From positions 6,342,072 to 6,406,071 of the forward strand of contig JACDOX010000031.1 in NCBI GenBank assembly GCA_014549065.1: DNA of 64,000 nucleotides. Direction: 5' to 3'. Below the pieces are notes generated by a model. It was not told the DNA's origin. It saw only the letters and a list, made by a program, of their open reading frames with translations, and did not search any database. The position numbers were made by a program, and so were the translations under genes. Every line of letters begins with the position of its first letter. The first letter of the stretch is position 1. Shown here piece by piece: positions 13,908-25,660 of this stretch. The DNA comes from Cardinalis cardinalis (lineage: Eukaryota; Chordata; Aves; Passeriformes; Cardinalidae).

Positions 13908-14430
13908 AGGGATGGGATTCTGCCCCTCTGCTGGGGTCCCCAGTACAGGAAGGATACAAACACCCTGGAATGACTCCAGAGGAGAAGCCACCAAGAAGAT
14001 TAGAAGGATGGAGCAGCTCTCCTGTGAGGAAAGGCTGAGAGAGATGGGGTTGACTCAGCCTGGAGAAGAGAAGGCTTTAAGGTGGTCTAATTGCAGCCTT
14101 CCAGTACCTGAAAGGAGACTACAAGAAAGATGGGGAGGCACTTTTTCCAAGAGAATTTAGTGACAGGACAAGAAGCAATTTTAAACTGAAAAATGAGAGG
14201 TTTATATTATGAAGAAATTCTTTACTGTGAGGATGGTGAAGCATTGGAACTGGCTGCCCCAAGAAGCTGGAGATGCCCCATCCCTGGAGATTTTTGAAGC
14301 CACATTTGAAGGGGCTCTTAAGGAGCAATTTGGTGGAGTGAAAGGTGTGTCTGCCAATGGCAGGGCGTTTAGAACTACATGAGCTTTAAGGTCCCTTCCA
14401 ACTCCAGCCATTCCATGGTTCTGTGATACG
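13908..14430 (+). mobile_element. CR1 LINE 3' end (terminal ORF2 and 3' UTR)
   Basis: The order matches a CR1 3' portion. CCCCAGTACAGGAAGG is followed by GAGGAAAGGCTGAGAGAGATGGGG, CAGCCTGGAGAAGAGAAGGCT and GCAGCCTTCCAGTACCTGAAAGG. Next come a GACAGGACAAG segment, AAGAAATTCTTTACTGTGAGG, GCCCCATCCCTGGAGAT and GAGCTTTAAGGTCCCTTCCAAC. It ends in CCATTCCATGGTTCTGTGAT, the CR1 terminal repeat in degenerate form. The element is on the plus strand, 5'-truncated, and old enough to have lost its reading frame. CR1 normally leaves no target-site duplication, and none is expected here. Confidence 0.92.
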
Positions 14431-17400
14431 TAACACTACTAATATATGATATAAAAATAAATTACAGCTTTGTAAATATTCTGCTTTGCAACTATACAAG
14501 TCAGTGGGTATTTACTTTATTTATTTGCTGTTTTGGTCCAACAGTCTTTCATGGTACGCTTTTTATGACTAACTGCTTATTCAGATTGGTTGGGATATAT
14601 TTCAGAAGTATTTAACTTGTACCATACTTGACTGATTGTGCACCAGGCACAGTGAATAAGAATCAACATCCTTCTCCTGATATACACATTTTTTGAGAAC
14701 ATTGTCAGAACTGTTATTGGCACAAGTTGTTGAATAAGCAAAATGGAAATCACAGTTTTCCATCTTAAGGTTTCAACACCATAAAAATGTAAAAGTCAGG
14801 TAAGTGCTTTGCAGGAATAAAATGACTAGTGATGGTAGTAATAGCCTTTCCAGGTTTAAAGCTATATAAATATATATGATGGGATGTGTGTAGGTGCACT
14901 TTTATCTAATCATAAGCAAATTGTTGTTTGATTACCTTCCTACTCCCACAGACCCCTCTATTTTGATCTCCATTTAGTTTTGAAGAAATTTCCCACTTTG
15001 TGTTCTAAGGAACTTGGAGTATAGTCCTTACTTATTCCTTCCAATCCATGTTCTTTATACTCTCTCCTCACTAAAGGATGTGAAAAAATGTATTTCCTGC
15101 AGGGCTTTTAAATTTCGAGCATGGGGTTCTTAATGAGGGAGTAGAAATTGAAGCAAATAAATAAGTAAAACATGTTTTAGTGAGGAATAACTGGTGTAGC
15201 TGAGAGACTGCTAACTCAGTCCTGATGTCTGTTGGTATTTTAATGCATCCTGCAGCATAAATATAAGACTCTTGCCTCCTTAATTATAGAAAACACATTT
15301 TATAATGGTTCTATTGATCTTTCGTGAACAATGTTGGTCTTGTAGGAAGTGTAGATGGTGCAGCTAAATAGCAATGTACACTGCTATTGCTTTCCAGCAG
15401 GGTACAGGCATTGAGTGCTTCTTAAACAAAAATATTCAGTTATTTATGTAGCAAATATTTTCAATATTCTAAAAAGCAAGTGAATATTGTTCTCAATTTC
15501 ATGACTGGGAATGTTATCAGCCTCTGTCATTCATAGGAAATTACATCCTAAAATCTCAATAGATAGTGTGTAGCTGCTGTAAAAGCTAGTGAGATGAGGT
15601 AATGCTATGTAGGCAGCACAGATTGTCCCTGATTGAACACAGATTGAATATAGCGTTTGGAAGAACTTTTGCCAATCACTGAAAATAGTCATTATGTAAT
15701 TAAAATGAAAGAAATGCCTTCCTGGATTGAGTGACTTTTTTATAAGGGAGCTAATTAGTGATCTTAAAATAACAATGATATTTCAAGCTGGATAAACCTT
15801 GCAGAAAAGTAGTAGCAGGGATCATAAAGTGCAATGAAGTTCAAGCTATCCTACCTTTTTTCAGTCATTTATCAACACCTTTTTTGCCCACAAGTGCTGA
15901 GTTCTGGTACTGAGAAGGAAACCTCTGACCTTGTCTAGAGAACNTGTTTTCTGTGTTAGGTTATATTTCATAACTGATTAGATACCATAGATAATCCTAA
16001 GATACAAAATAAAGAACTATGTAATATTTTCCTGGTGTTGAACTGTTTTTTTAATCTATTCTTTTCTTCTTTAAGTAGAGTTTGGAAACACAAGCTGACT
16101 GCATAAATTAAAATATCTCATTCCAGGAGATGGACAAAATCCTTCTGACATTACTCACAAGGGATAGTTTTGCATAATTCAGTGCAATTGGAAAGAGTAT
16201 TTGATAATAAGAATAAAGGTCAGAAATGCAGGAGGAAAAATTGTCTTTCTTTTACAAACAAAAAGCATAAGTACGCTGTGTGCCAAATATCGTGCGTCAT
16301 TGGATGGGGGAATGAATTGTGTGGGATCTGACAAGTTCCAAGTACTATTTAATGGCATTTTAAAATCTCGTGTTTTATTGTGACTTTTCACAAATACGTT
16401 TTGTTACAATTTAGCAGATCCTTCAAAGAAATTGCATGCTCTTCAGGAAAATGAGCAGCTATAGGAGGCAAGCTTACTCGAACAACTGAGACCTCTGAGT
16501 TCATTCTGCCTCTCTCACCAGATAGAAAAGCAGCAATATTTCAAAAGAAAACATTTAGATTTTTACAATATTGCTGCAAAATTGCACTATTTGCTGTTAA
16601 GAAAGTAGAATGTAGGGGTCCTGTTCCGTGACCTTTGATGCAAAGAAATACTGGACTGAAGCTGGCAAATAATTTTTTAGTATATTTGTAATTATGGAAT
16701 TTTCTTACTCTATGTGTCCATCATTAAATGTTTTCTATCATAAGAAAAAAGGATTAAAATCCTTAAAGACTTATTTCATNATTAGGTGAATTGGGGTTTG
16801 AGATATCATTTTGGGAGAAGTTTGATCTGAGTCTGGCAAGGATTCATTCAATTATTCTGAACAAGCAAAGATTTTTATGGTGTCCTTTCTTTCAGTCTCC
16901 AGTCTTCTTGTTGCACTTGCTAGCTGAGAAGAATAAACGTTTATAAAATGTGTGGAGAATGTAAGTCCTAAGTCTGTTCTCTGTAATGGTGTGACACACT
17001 TCTGTTGATGTATGCTGAGTTCTGCTCTGTCAATAATTTGGACCACTCTAAGGTCAAAACAACTGCTCCCATCTTGGTCTTGTGCCCTGCTTGTGGCCTC
17101 GTTGTGTCAGTCCATGACCCAAATACGTGTTNTCTCTTTTTATGATTCATATTATTTTGGGGATTTAAGACTGCTGTCATCTGAACAGGGGTCAGTAACT
17201 GATGTAAATAGGTCATGATATATTGATAGTCTTTGGATGGGGAGCAAAGCCTTGCTTTTCCATGAATATAGAAACAGGAAAGAACAGAATATGTGAGATG
17301 CTTTCATTTAAATATTCACTTGTTCTCTTGGGCAGTCACGTTTTGTATTAGCTTAAGAACCGTAACACATAGCCGTGTATATGGTAAGCAACAGTAGTCT

Positions 17401-18458
17401 AATTGAACTCCTTGAAAGGCACACAATTTCCTGGAAAACTGTCAGTGAAGACTTCACATATAGTCAGTGTAGAGTAATGCAGGACTAAGCAGAGCTCTAA
17501 CAGAAATCCATAGTCTGGCATTGAGTTTCTATGAGCCATTCAGCTTCCCCATGTGAAATTATTGGACTTTCAGACTTACAGATATTTTCAGTGATTTCCG
17601 TGACTTGCTCTGTCTGCAGCACTTGATGTTGTTTTTTTCTGCTGTGAAACTCGTTATGGATAATCACCTTGAGCTGTGACTAGCTGACTAGTTTCTCACA
17701 ATCATTTGGCAGTCAAATTCGGTGCAAATCAGCCTAGTGAAGTTGACAGTATTCTTCTCACAACTGTGCATGAAATCCCTATGTGATAATTTCTCATTTG
17801 CAGAAGACTGGAAAAAGACATTATGAGGTATGTTTCTAGGGAGTCTTCATGTTTGTGTCACTGACTTTCTCCTTGATCACTTCAAGGGTTCTCTTTTATG
17901 TTGCTGTATCCTCATTAATTTTGTTGCCATTTTCAGCCTGTTTTTCAATCCCTTTTTTGGTGTATTCTTTTAATGTGCTTTCTATAGGTTATTAATTTAT
18001 TAATATTAGTTATATAAAATTAGACAAGGAGAAAAAGCTTTAACGTTAATGCCATGAAATAAAATGGTCCTGAAAAGATGCTGCAGAAATACTTCTTTTC
18101 AGTCAAGCAGTTCAAAGAACTTCTTAAACTTGGAAAGTCTTATTAGATTCTGGTTTTGGAAATTTCTTCTAGAGTCTTTTTAGTGCTTTTCAATTTTATT
18201 AAATTTTTGGGTTTTGTTTTTCTGTTTAGCTCAGCAATCTGATTTTCAGAATGCTTTGAGAAAAAAAAAACAAACAAACCACTGAGCATGTCCTGGTCAG
18301 ATCCACATTACATCCTGAACATTGTGTCACAAGCACACTGAGGTCAGAGTAAATGTCATTGGCAGGATGGGATAGTCTTCATTTACATATGAATTTTAAA
18401 TATTTAAAGTATGCAGTTTATTGACAAGTGCTACATAGGTCTTTCCTAAGGCCTTCCA

Positions 18459-18480
18459 ACATTAGCAGATTTGCTAATGT
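18459..18480. other. Short perfect hairpin (9-bp arms, 4-nt loop)
   Basis: ACATTAGCA at 18459-18467 pairs exactly with TGCTAATGT at 18472-18480 around the loop GATT. Both arms carry a homeodomain-like TTAG/CTAA core. Function is unknown, and a chance inverted repeat is the default explanation. Confidence 0.55.
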
Positions 18481-21400
18481 ATCCAACTTGGTCATCTCAT
18501 CAAATACTGTGATTGCCTTTCTTTGACATTTACATTCCATTTGATTAAAAACTTATCCTTGAATTCTAGGTGCTTCCCAACTCTAGCCAGAGATTGCTTA
18601 CTTAATACAAGATGGAAATGCCTCAACTTAGCTTTTTTTCCTTATAAGAGAAACTACTCGTTAAATGGGTCGCTTAATATAAAAAGTTGAAAAATACATT
18701 CTTACTTATTATTTCCTCAGATTTAAAATTGGTGTATTAAACATAATTTTATACTTAGCATGGCAAACATCAGTGTCAAACACCATTGTCCAATTGTAAA
18801 TAGAATGTGTTTTGGCAGGTGTGAGATTTCAGAAGATACCTAGATACATATTAACTTATAATTTTTACTTGCTTTGAGTTAATTGAGTAGTTCATCCTTA
18901 GTTATCATTGGGCATTTTCAGTGTTTTANGCTTATAGGCAGGTTTTACCACAAAAGATATTCTGTTTCCTTTGTGCATCCTCCTTGGTCCACAAAAGTCA
19001 TTCAAGCCAAAAACGCTGGAAACATGTAGATGTAAAATTCCAGCACAAGCATGACAGTCAGATTATATCTTCTGACTCTCCTGGACTAACTTGATCTCTT
19101 AGAGTTGATTTACCCATAGAAGTCCAAAACCAGTTTAACTCTGGATCTGGGATTCTTTAGAAATGCTTAACTGTGCACTGTAAGACTAAACAGATCTTCC
19201 TGGTTACCTTGACAATGACAGCAAAGGAATGGGATGAAAATATACATTTATTTTGGCTGATATGAGTTAAGAAGCCCCTAGATTGTAGATTAATTTGAGA
19301 AGTGAGCTTGCCTGTTATCACTGCAGTAATAGGAATATGAGTGGCGTAGAGACAGACTAGTCCTTTTTCTTTTTCTCCCCGAGTTGGAGGAAGAAGAAAA
19401 AACCTGCCCCAACACCTCTAGTGATACATCAAGTTGATTTTACGCTGTAGTCCCGCAACATGATTGCAGCATATGTATACACCTTACTGATCAAGTAGAT
19501 GCCAATCTAGCCATGGCCATGTTGTGGTCAGTGTGGGCTGAAATATTCTCATGCTTCATCCTTTGGGAGATTTGGCACACTGGTCTAACAGTTGTCCTTA
19601 GCTNGTTCCACTGCCATCACTGCCCAAGGTTATATTTGGGGTCTGACTGCAGAAGCACCTGGGACTACAGCGTAGGCAGAACAGTGAGACTATAAATTGT
19701 AAATATGGATAAAGTATAGAGTTCTCTTTCAGTGATGGCTTTGGTTCATTTGGTTCTTCCCTCTCCCCATCTAGCTTTGGAGAGGCAGTTGTTGCTTGCT
19801 TTCCTCCTCTCCAGAGCAAACAAAGCAGGAAGAATGTAGTTGAAAGTGTTGGCTCATCCAGTCGTGTTTAAAAGAATATGATCTGCATTTTTCTGGATTC
19901 CTATATTCCTTCAGACCCCTTTTTTGTGTCTGAAGGTGCATTTGTCTAAGACAGAAAAGGAGAAACTTAAGGAGTTAAAGTAAAATATCAGTAATTGATA
20001 AGAAGCTAAAAAAAACTTTCTTATTGTGTGTGTTTTCTGTTTTATTAGTGTGACTGCGTTTAATGCTCAGTGGTTTGCGATTTCCAAAAAAGTTTAAATC
20101 TCTGTTTCTGTGTACTTCCAAACCTGAAGTGCATTCTATGAAATATAGCTTATGAAGCACTCATGCCCATGCATGCACTTTCCCTGAACAGCTTGTGAAA
20201 ATTTCTCTGTCCTTCAGAAGCTAGTTGTCCCTTGCATTTCTTTACCTTTGTATAGCAAGACATTTGTGCAGTTCTTTTATCCTCTTCTTTTATTGCATCA
20301 ATAAATGTTCTTCTTGGCAAACCCTGTTTGGCAGCAGTTTTTACTGCATGCTCAAATACAAGCCAGTATGGAACAGCATACAAACACAATGTAATATCTT
20401 GAAGTGTGAATTAGTAACCTTCAAACTGGATTTGCTTCCTTGCCACTCATGGAAATATACTCAGAGATCCTATTTTAATAGATGGCAGCGTTTGCCTCTC
20501 TTACATACTTGTTTGTACAGTGAATAAAGGATAAAAATTATTTCTAAGGGGATCTGTCCTATCTGTAGTAGAACGCAAGATTTGTATTAAGGAGCAGTAA
20601 AAATTTGTATTTCTTTTCTCATTTTCCTTCTAGCTCAAAGTTATAAAGGTCTTCTATTTAATATACATTTTGATCTTTTCTTGAGAAATAAAACTGTTGC
20701 AGGATATTTGCCTTTTGCTGGTGTGCATCTAGGAAAAAATAATTACAGATTAAATATTTATTTTTTTTAATACTGAGTTTTTCATTACTTTAATGTTGAG
20801 TATGTATCATTAAACAGCATGCCTTCAAATAAAGTGTGAACAGTTATTACTGTTATTTTCTTCTAAAGTAATTACTTCCATGAGGGTTTTTATTTTTCAT
20901 TTGTAAAAAAAGCCTTGAATTGGTCTTCTATTTTGAAATAAAACCCAAAACTTAAAAACCCCCGAATTTTGTAATAAAACTGTTATTTATCTCAAGTAGA
21001 TAAACATTGGTGACCATTATTAATTCTTACTAGTCTGAATTAAGAATTCTTTTTTAATTCCATCTCCTGGAATTGCTGTTCAGAAACACGACTTAGAGAT
21101 TTTTTCTGGAAAAAGAAATCACCCTAGAAGTATTGACAGGGAAGTAAATGGCTGTGTCTAAATGGATATATGTGGAATACTTCCAGCTTGGGGTGAACGT
21201 GTTGCCATATCTCATTTCTCTCAAAGGATGGGACCTCGGTAGCTGCGCATGTGGCTTTCCATGAGACCAGCACAAATTTTACTCAGTGTCAACACAGAAA
21301 ATGAATCTCTCCGTGACCAAGGATTTCTTCTGTAGTTGAAGGGGGCTAAATCAAGTCTAATGATTGAAAGAAATAGTAGACACAATTCAGAGGAACTGAA

Positions 21401-23938
21401 ACCTGCATAAAAAGAGACAGAGCTCTATATAAGGTTAAGCACCTAGATAAATGTTTGTTATGAAGGGGCATAATTGAGTGAGTCAGAAAAAGCATGGNGT
21501 TCATGAAATTAAAATCTAAAATCAAAAGGGTTCAGATTCTGGGAGCTCCAGAAGTTCTTTTTTTTTTTTTTTTAATGTCAGGAGGTCTGCTCTTTATCTA
21601 AGAATGCATTCTTAATTAGGGGTCACATCACTGTAGTAAGTGGGTGAATCACAAGTATTCAAAAATAGAAATCCTTGCAGATTTATGCAAAAATGTTTAT
21701 TTTCAGAAAGCTTAATTGCATGTGGAAGCAGATGGAAAATTAATGGAGTTCACTTTATGTCTGGGAGCAACTGGAATTTGAGTGCATAGTAGAAGTGGCT
21801 GGAAAATGGAGGAAAAAAAATACCATTTCACTCATATTTACTCACAACCTTCTAGTAGGACTACTTTTTTTTTTTCTCCTTTAATGGCTGTTCCTAAAGC
21901 TTCCACTTCTTCCCCTGTTTTGTTCACAGAGAACATAATATATTTATTCCTCTCCATTTCTCCTTTTTTCTTCCCCCGAACAATTGCATTGTTTGGTGTT
22001 GCAGTAATTGTTTCTTGGTTTAGCTTGTGTCTGATATATGATGCAGCAATATCTGTGTTTTCAGACCTTTTAAATACATGATTGTGGTGCTTCTTCCTTA
22101 GCTGCTGCCTTNTTCTGCTGAATTTAGGAGAGCCTCAGAAATGTAATGAGTAAATTATTTACTTCTTGCTATCGCAATAATTTTTTTCCACTGAGTGGGT
22201 GAATGAGTCGGTGAAAATCTAACAATTTCACTAGTTAACTAAATAGTTCAGTTAAGTAAAATAATATAATTATTCGCGGTACCCATTTCTTTCAAATATC
22301 AGTATACAAAAGAATGGTCCTAATATACTGTGTTCAAGAGTTCCTAGCCTATTTTGTCACATATTAGGACAAACATATTGTGTATATATCTCATGTTTTT
22401 GTTTGTGTGGGGGTTTCTTTTTCTCTGCTTTCTGCTCCTGAAATCCGTNGTCTAAGTGACTGCTGGCTCAGAGGCTATAGATGTATTCTGTAGATTTGAT
22501 GGACTTCCATTTTGCAGTTAAACATGGAAAGACTGGTGCTTTTTTCTTTTTTCCTGTGCTTTTAGGTATTTTCTCTGCATGTAANACCTTATTTTACATT
22601 TCACTGATTTCAGCTGACAGCTGAAGCAAAGTAGTTGTTGTTTCTATGCTATTTCTGTAGATCTGAATTGTTAATTTTCATCTGGGAGGTAAAATTCTTG
22701 TACTTAATTTGTTTTTTGATGTACTTTTATGAAGTAACAACTGAGCATAACTGAGTAACAATCATAAGGTTTTTGACAAAGCTTTTAAAATTATATTATT
22801 TGATAACTATTTTGAAATAGAAGATTAAATATAGAAGAATTTAATATATGTCCATTTTAGTCAAACATTTTGAATTCCAAGTGTGAAAAACAACATTGGG
22901 TAAAATACTCAATTCGTCCCAAATACTGTAATATTAATTATTATAATATAATTAAATAGCATAGTTAAAATGCCACTGGAAGTCAGACTAGGCAGTGTTT
23001 CAATGCAAGTATCTGTTCCTGTCACTGTGTTCAATGCTTCAGCTGAAACAGTTTTACCAAGTCATTCAGTCTGCACTGTATGAGTGCCTCTGATAAGACT
23101 TCTTCCTTGTAGGGATGAAATCCAAAAATCAATGTCAGATGAAAATCAAAGTTCTCAAAGTTTGAAGGATTGATGGAAAGAGATTTTAATGAATGCCAGT
23201 TTCAATTTTTACCTTCATAAATTTGTCAGAAAGGGCAAGCATGAAATTCCTGGTTGTAGATGTCTGGGAGACATGTTTGAAATTAAGGAGTTTAGAAAAA
23301 AGTTAGGATTAAAATCAAGACTAAAATTGTGGCTGAAATGAAGAAATACTTTTTTGCATATTTTACCTGGAAATGTAGCTCAGATTTTGAGGAAATTAGA
23401 TATATGCCTGTACCTTTGTGAAACTGGTTGATAACCCCGTTCCAATTACTTCTCAGTAATGCACATAAAATTTAATTGATTCCATTCAAATAGCTATTTC
23501 TTCTTATTTAAAATAAATAAAAAATCTCATCTCTCAGAAACAGGCTTCCTAGGGACATCACCAAGAAGAAGACTCAAACAAGAGAAATGAGGAAATGTAG
23601 CCTACTTTTTCTTTTTCTTTTTAATTTAAGCATGACATCACAAAAAATATTCCGTGGGCTGAGGTTAATTTTGTTGATGGTCAATTACAGTCATACAGTC
23701 AATACACCATTTTAATTGGTAGTACTTCTGCATCCATGTCTTTTAATATAAATCCCATTTTTTAATAGTTCTATACTGATTTTTTTTTTCCTGTTTAACC
23801 TAGTTGAATTTTCCTTTGCTAAAAATTGTGTACTTGTGCTATACATTTTATATTGCCACTTAGGAAGCTGATTTTAAACTATGATGGGCAAATCATTCAA
23901 GTGAAAACAAAAGTAGTTTCTCTTTCTTCATGTACCAG

Positions 23939-23962
23939 GATCAAATCAAAACTGATTTGATC
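23939..23962. other. Short perfect hairpin (10-bp arms, 4-nt loop)
   Basis: GATCAAATCA at 23939-23948 pairs exactly with TGATTTGATC at 23953-23962 around AAAC. A third copy of the GATCAAAT core overlaps the right arm. No larger inverted repeat extends from it, so it is not obviously a transposon end. Confidence 0.55.
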
Positions 23963-24599
23963 AAATAAAAACAAAAGGTGAGAAATAAATTGGAAGCTTA
24001 TTCATTGTAACAGCTGGGCTCCATATCTACTAATTCTAAACATGAGATTTGCCTCTTTAAAATATTTACTCCGAAATAATAATACAATTAGGAACACAAT
24101 AGGAAAAACAGATGAAAACATTTCTGCAATTTCTGCAAAACTTCTGTGGAGAAGATTATAGAGTCTGTTGAAGTAGGATCTTAGTCCTTTTGATAATTGG
24201 GATTTTTTTTCAATAAATATTGCATTGAAAACACACAACCTTATGATATTCTTAAGAAATCTGTGATAAAGACGTCTTTTCCTTACATGAACTTGGGCAA
24301 CAGCATACCTGTGCTTTGTGAAGAACAAAGACTTTGTAGGTGGTCAGACTTTGAAAGAACTCAGCATGCCACAGGCATAGTCTTCTCCCAGGTGTGATTT
24401 GAGAGAAGATCCATTTTGTACTGAGCTGCATAAAGCTAAAACTGGCCATGGAGACTCTTCATCCATGGAAGTTCCCCAAACTTAATTAGACAAGACCCTG
24501 AGCAAGGTGGTCTTGCTCTCAACTTAGCTTCTGCTTTAGGTGGGTAGACTAGGCAATTACACCAATTCTCTTCCAATGTAAATTATTTTACAGGCATAA

Positions 24600-24800
24600 A
24601 ATGCACTGTATTTTAAAATTTGGCATAATGGCTGGGCTCAGAGTGCATCTTCCTGATGTGATAGCATCATTCCCACAATAATGGCTATAGCTTAATATTG
24701 TGCTTTAGCTCTGACAGCTCAGATGTCTAAAAGCTATTGAAATTAAATATGGCCGCTCCCACGGGCACCCCAGAACCTTTTGCTCTATAGTCACCTAATC
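24600..24800. promoter_or_regulatory. Candidate conserved non-coding block
   Basis: This repeat-free interval is more complex in sequence than its surroundings. It contains a CTGACAG (MEIS/TGIF-like) motif at about 24712, TAATGG and TTAAT homeodomain-like cores, and the CpG-containing segment ATGGCCGCTCCCACGGGCACC. The call rests on composition and motif content only. It has no coding frame of note. Confidence 0.2.
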
Positions 24801-25249
24801 AGAGATTTACTTTCTTATTCCCTTCTACATTTTCATCTTCTTGAAAAAAAAAAAAATGCTCCTGAAGTCCAAATGTCATTTTGATTGAAGTTTAGCTTCA
24901 GCTAATCACATGTGCTGGCAGTGCTCAGTGTATGCCTAGCAAGCCTTGGTCTGGAACTGGAAAGAAATGAAACAACCAAACCCCACAAGAAATTGTATGC
25001 TCTTGGTTGTTTCTTATTAGAAATAAAAATTTTGGAGGATTTGAATTCTTTTAGAGAAAGATTTTCCAAACTTGTTATCACAAATACAGTGCCAGTTACG
25101 GGTGTATTAGCTTCTATTTCTACAATAATAAGAAGAAATGAGTCTGTCTCACTTTTGCCTTTTCTAGCTTGTTTTTCTGTCAGAGTTGTGAGTTGTTAGT
25201 AGAGGAGCTAGCTGGAAGAGACAAAATATATGCAGAGAAAGAGCTTTAG

Positions 25250-25660
25250 CATTATGAAACACTTCTTACTGAACACTGACAGAGCCCAACCCTCCACTTT
25301 CTACTGTCCAAATGCCACCATCTTTCCTTAGCCATAAAAAGAGGCTTTGCCAGTCCCCTAAATGAGCAACCAAACCTGACAGCTCAGCTGATGGTGTTGA
25401 CATTGGCAGCAGGCTTGATGGACAGAACCAAACCTTGCCGTGGCCTCTCCTGCTAATTAGCTGTTCGAAGGAACTCTGTGTGCCACAGGCACAATCTTAT
25501 TGCAAAAGGACATCTTTGCTGTTCACCCTGACAGCTGTGATGCAGCTGTTCACAGTGTGAACTGAGCACAGAGGGGGAGGGTGGGAGGTGGAGTAGGAGG
25601 ATTTAGAACAAGTGGCGGCTCAGGTATCTTGCAGTGCAGCCATCCAGAGCCGTAATAAAT
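25250..25660. promoter_or_regulatory. Candidate enhancer-like block with CAGCTG E-boxes
   Basis: GC content is higher here than in the flanks and the interval is repeat-free. CAGCTG E-boxes occur at 25385-25390, 25532-25537 and 25543-25548. The last two are 11 bp apart (one helical turn), and the first of this pair overlaps CTGACAG. TGCTAATTAGC gives a palindromic homeodomain site at about 25451. GTTCAC and GTGAAC at 25548-25562 form a palindrome spaced by three bases. A G-rich run (GGGGGAGGGTGGGAGG) follows at about 25573. That this is a regulatory element is inference. Confidence 0.32.

Larger units (their letters stand above)
14431..24599. other. Non-coding stretch, no gene seen
   Basis: The DNA is unique-looking and AT-rich, without exons, RNA genes or recognisable transposons. 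Hairpins at 18459-18480 and 23939-23962 and a 17-base T run near 21.56 kb are the only local structures I noted. Open frames are short and have no domain-like content. Confidence 0.55.
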
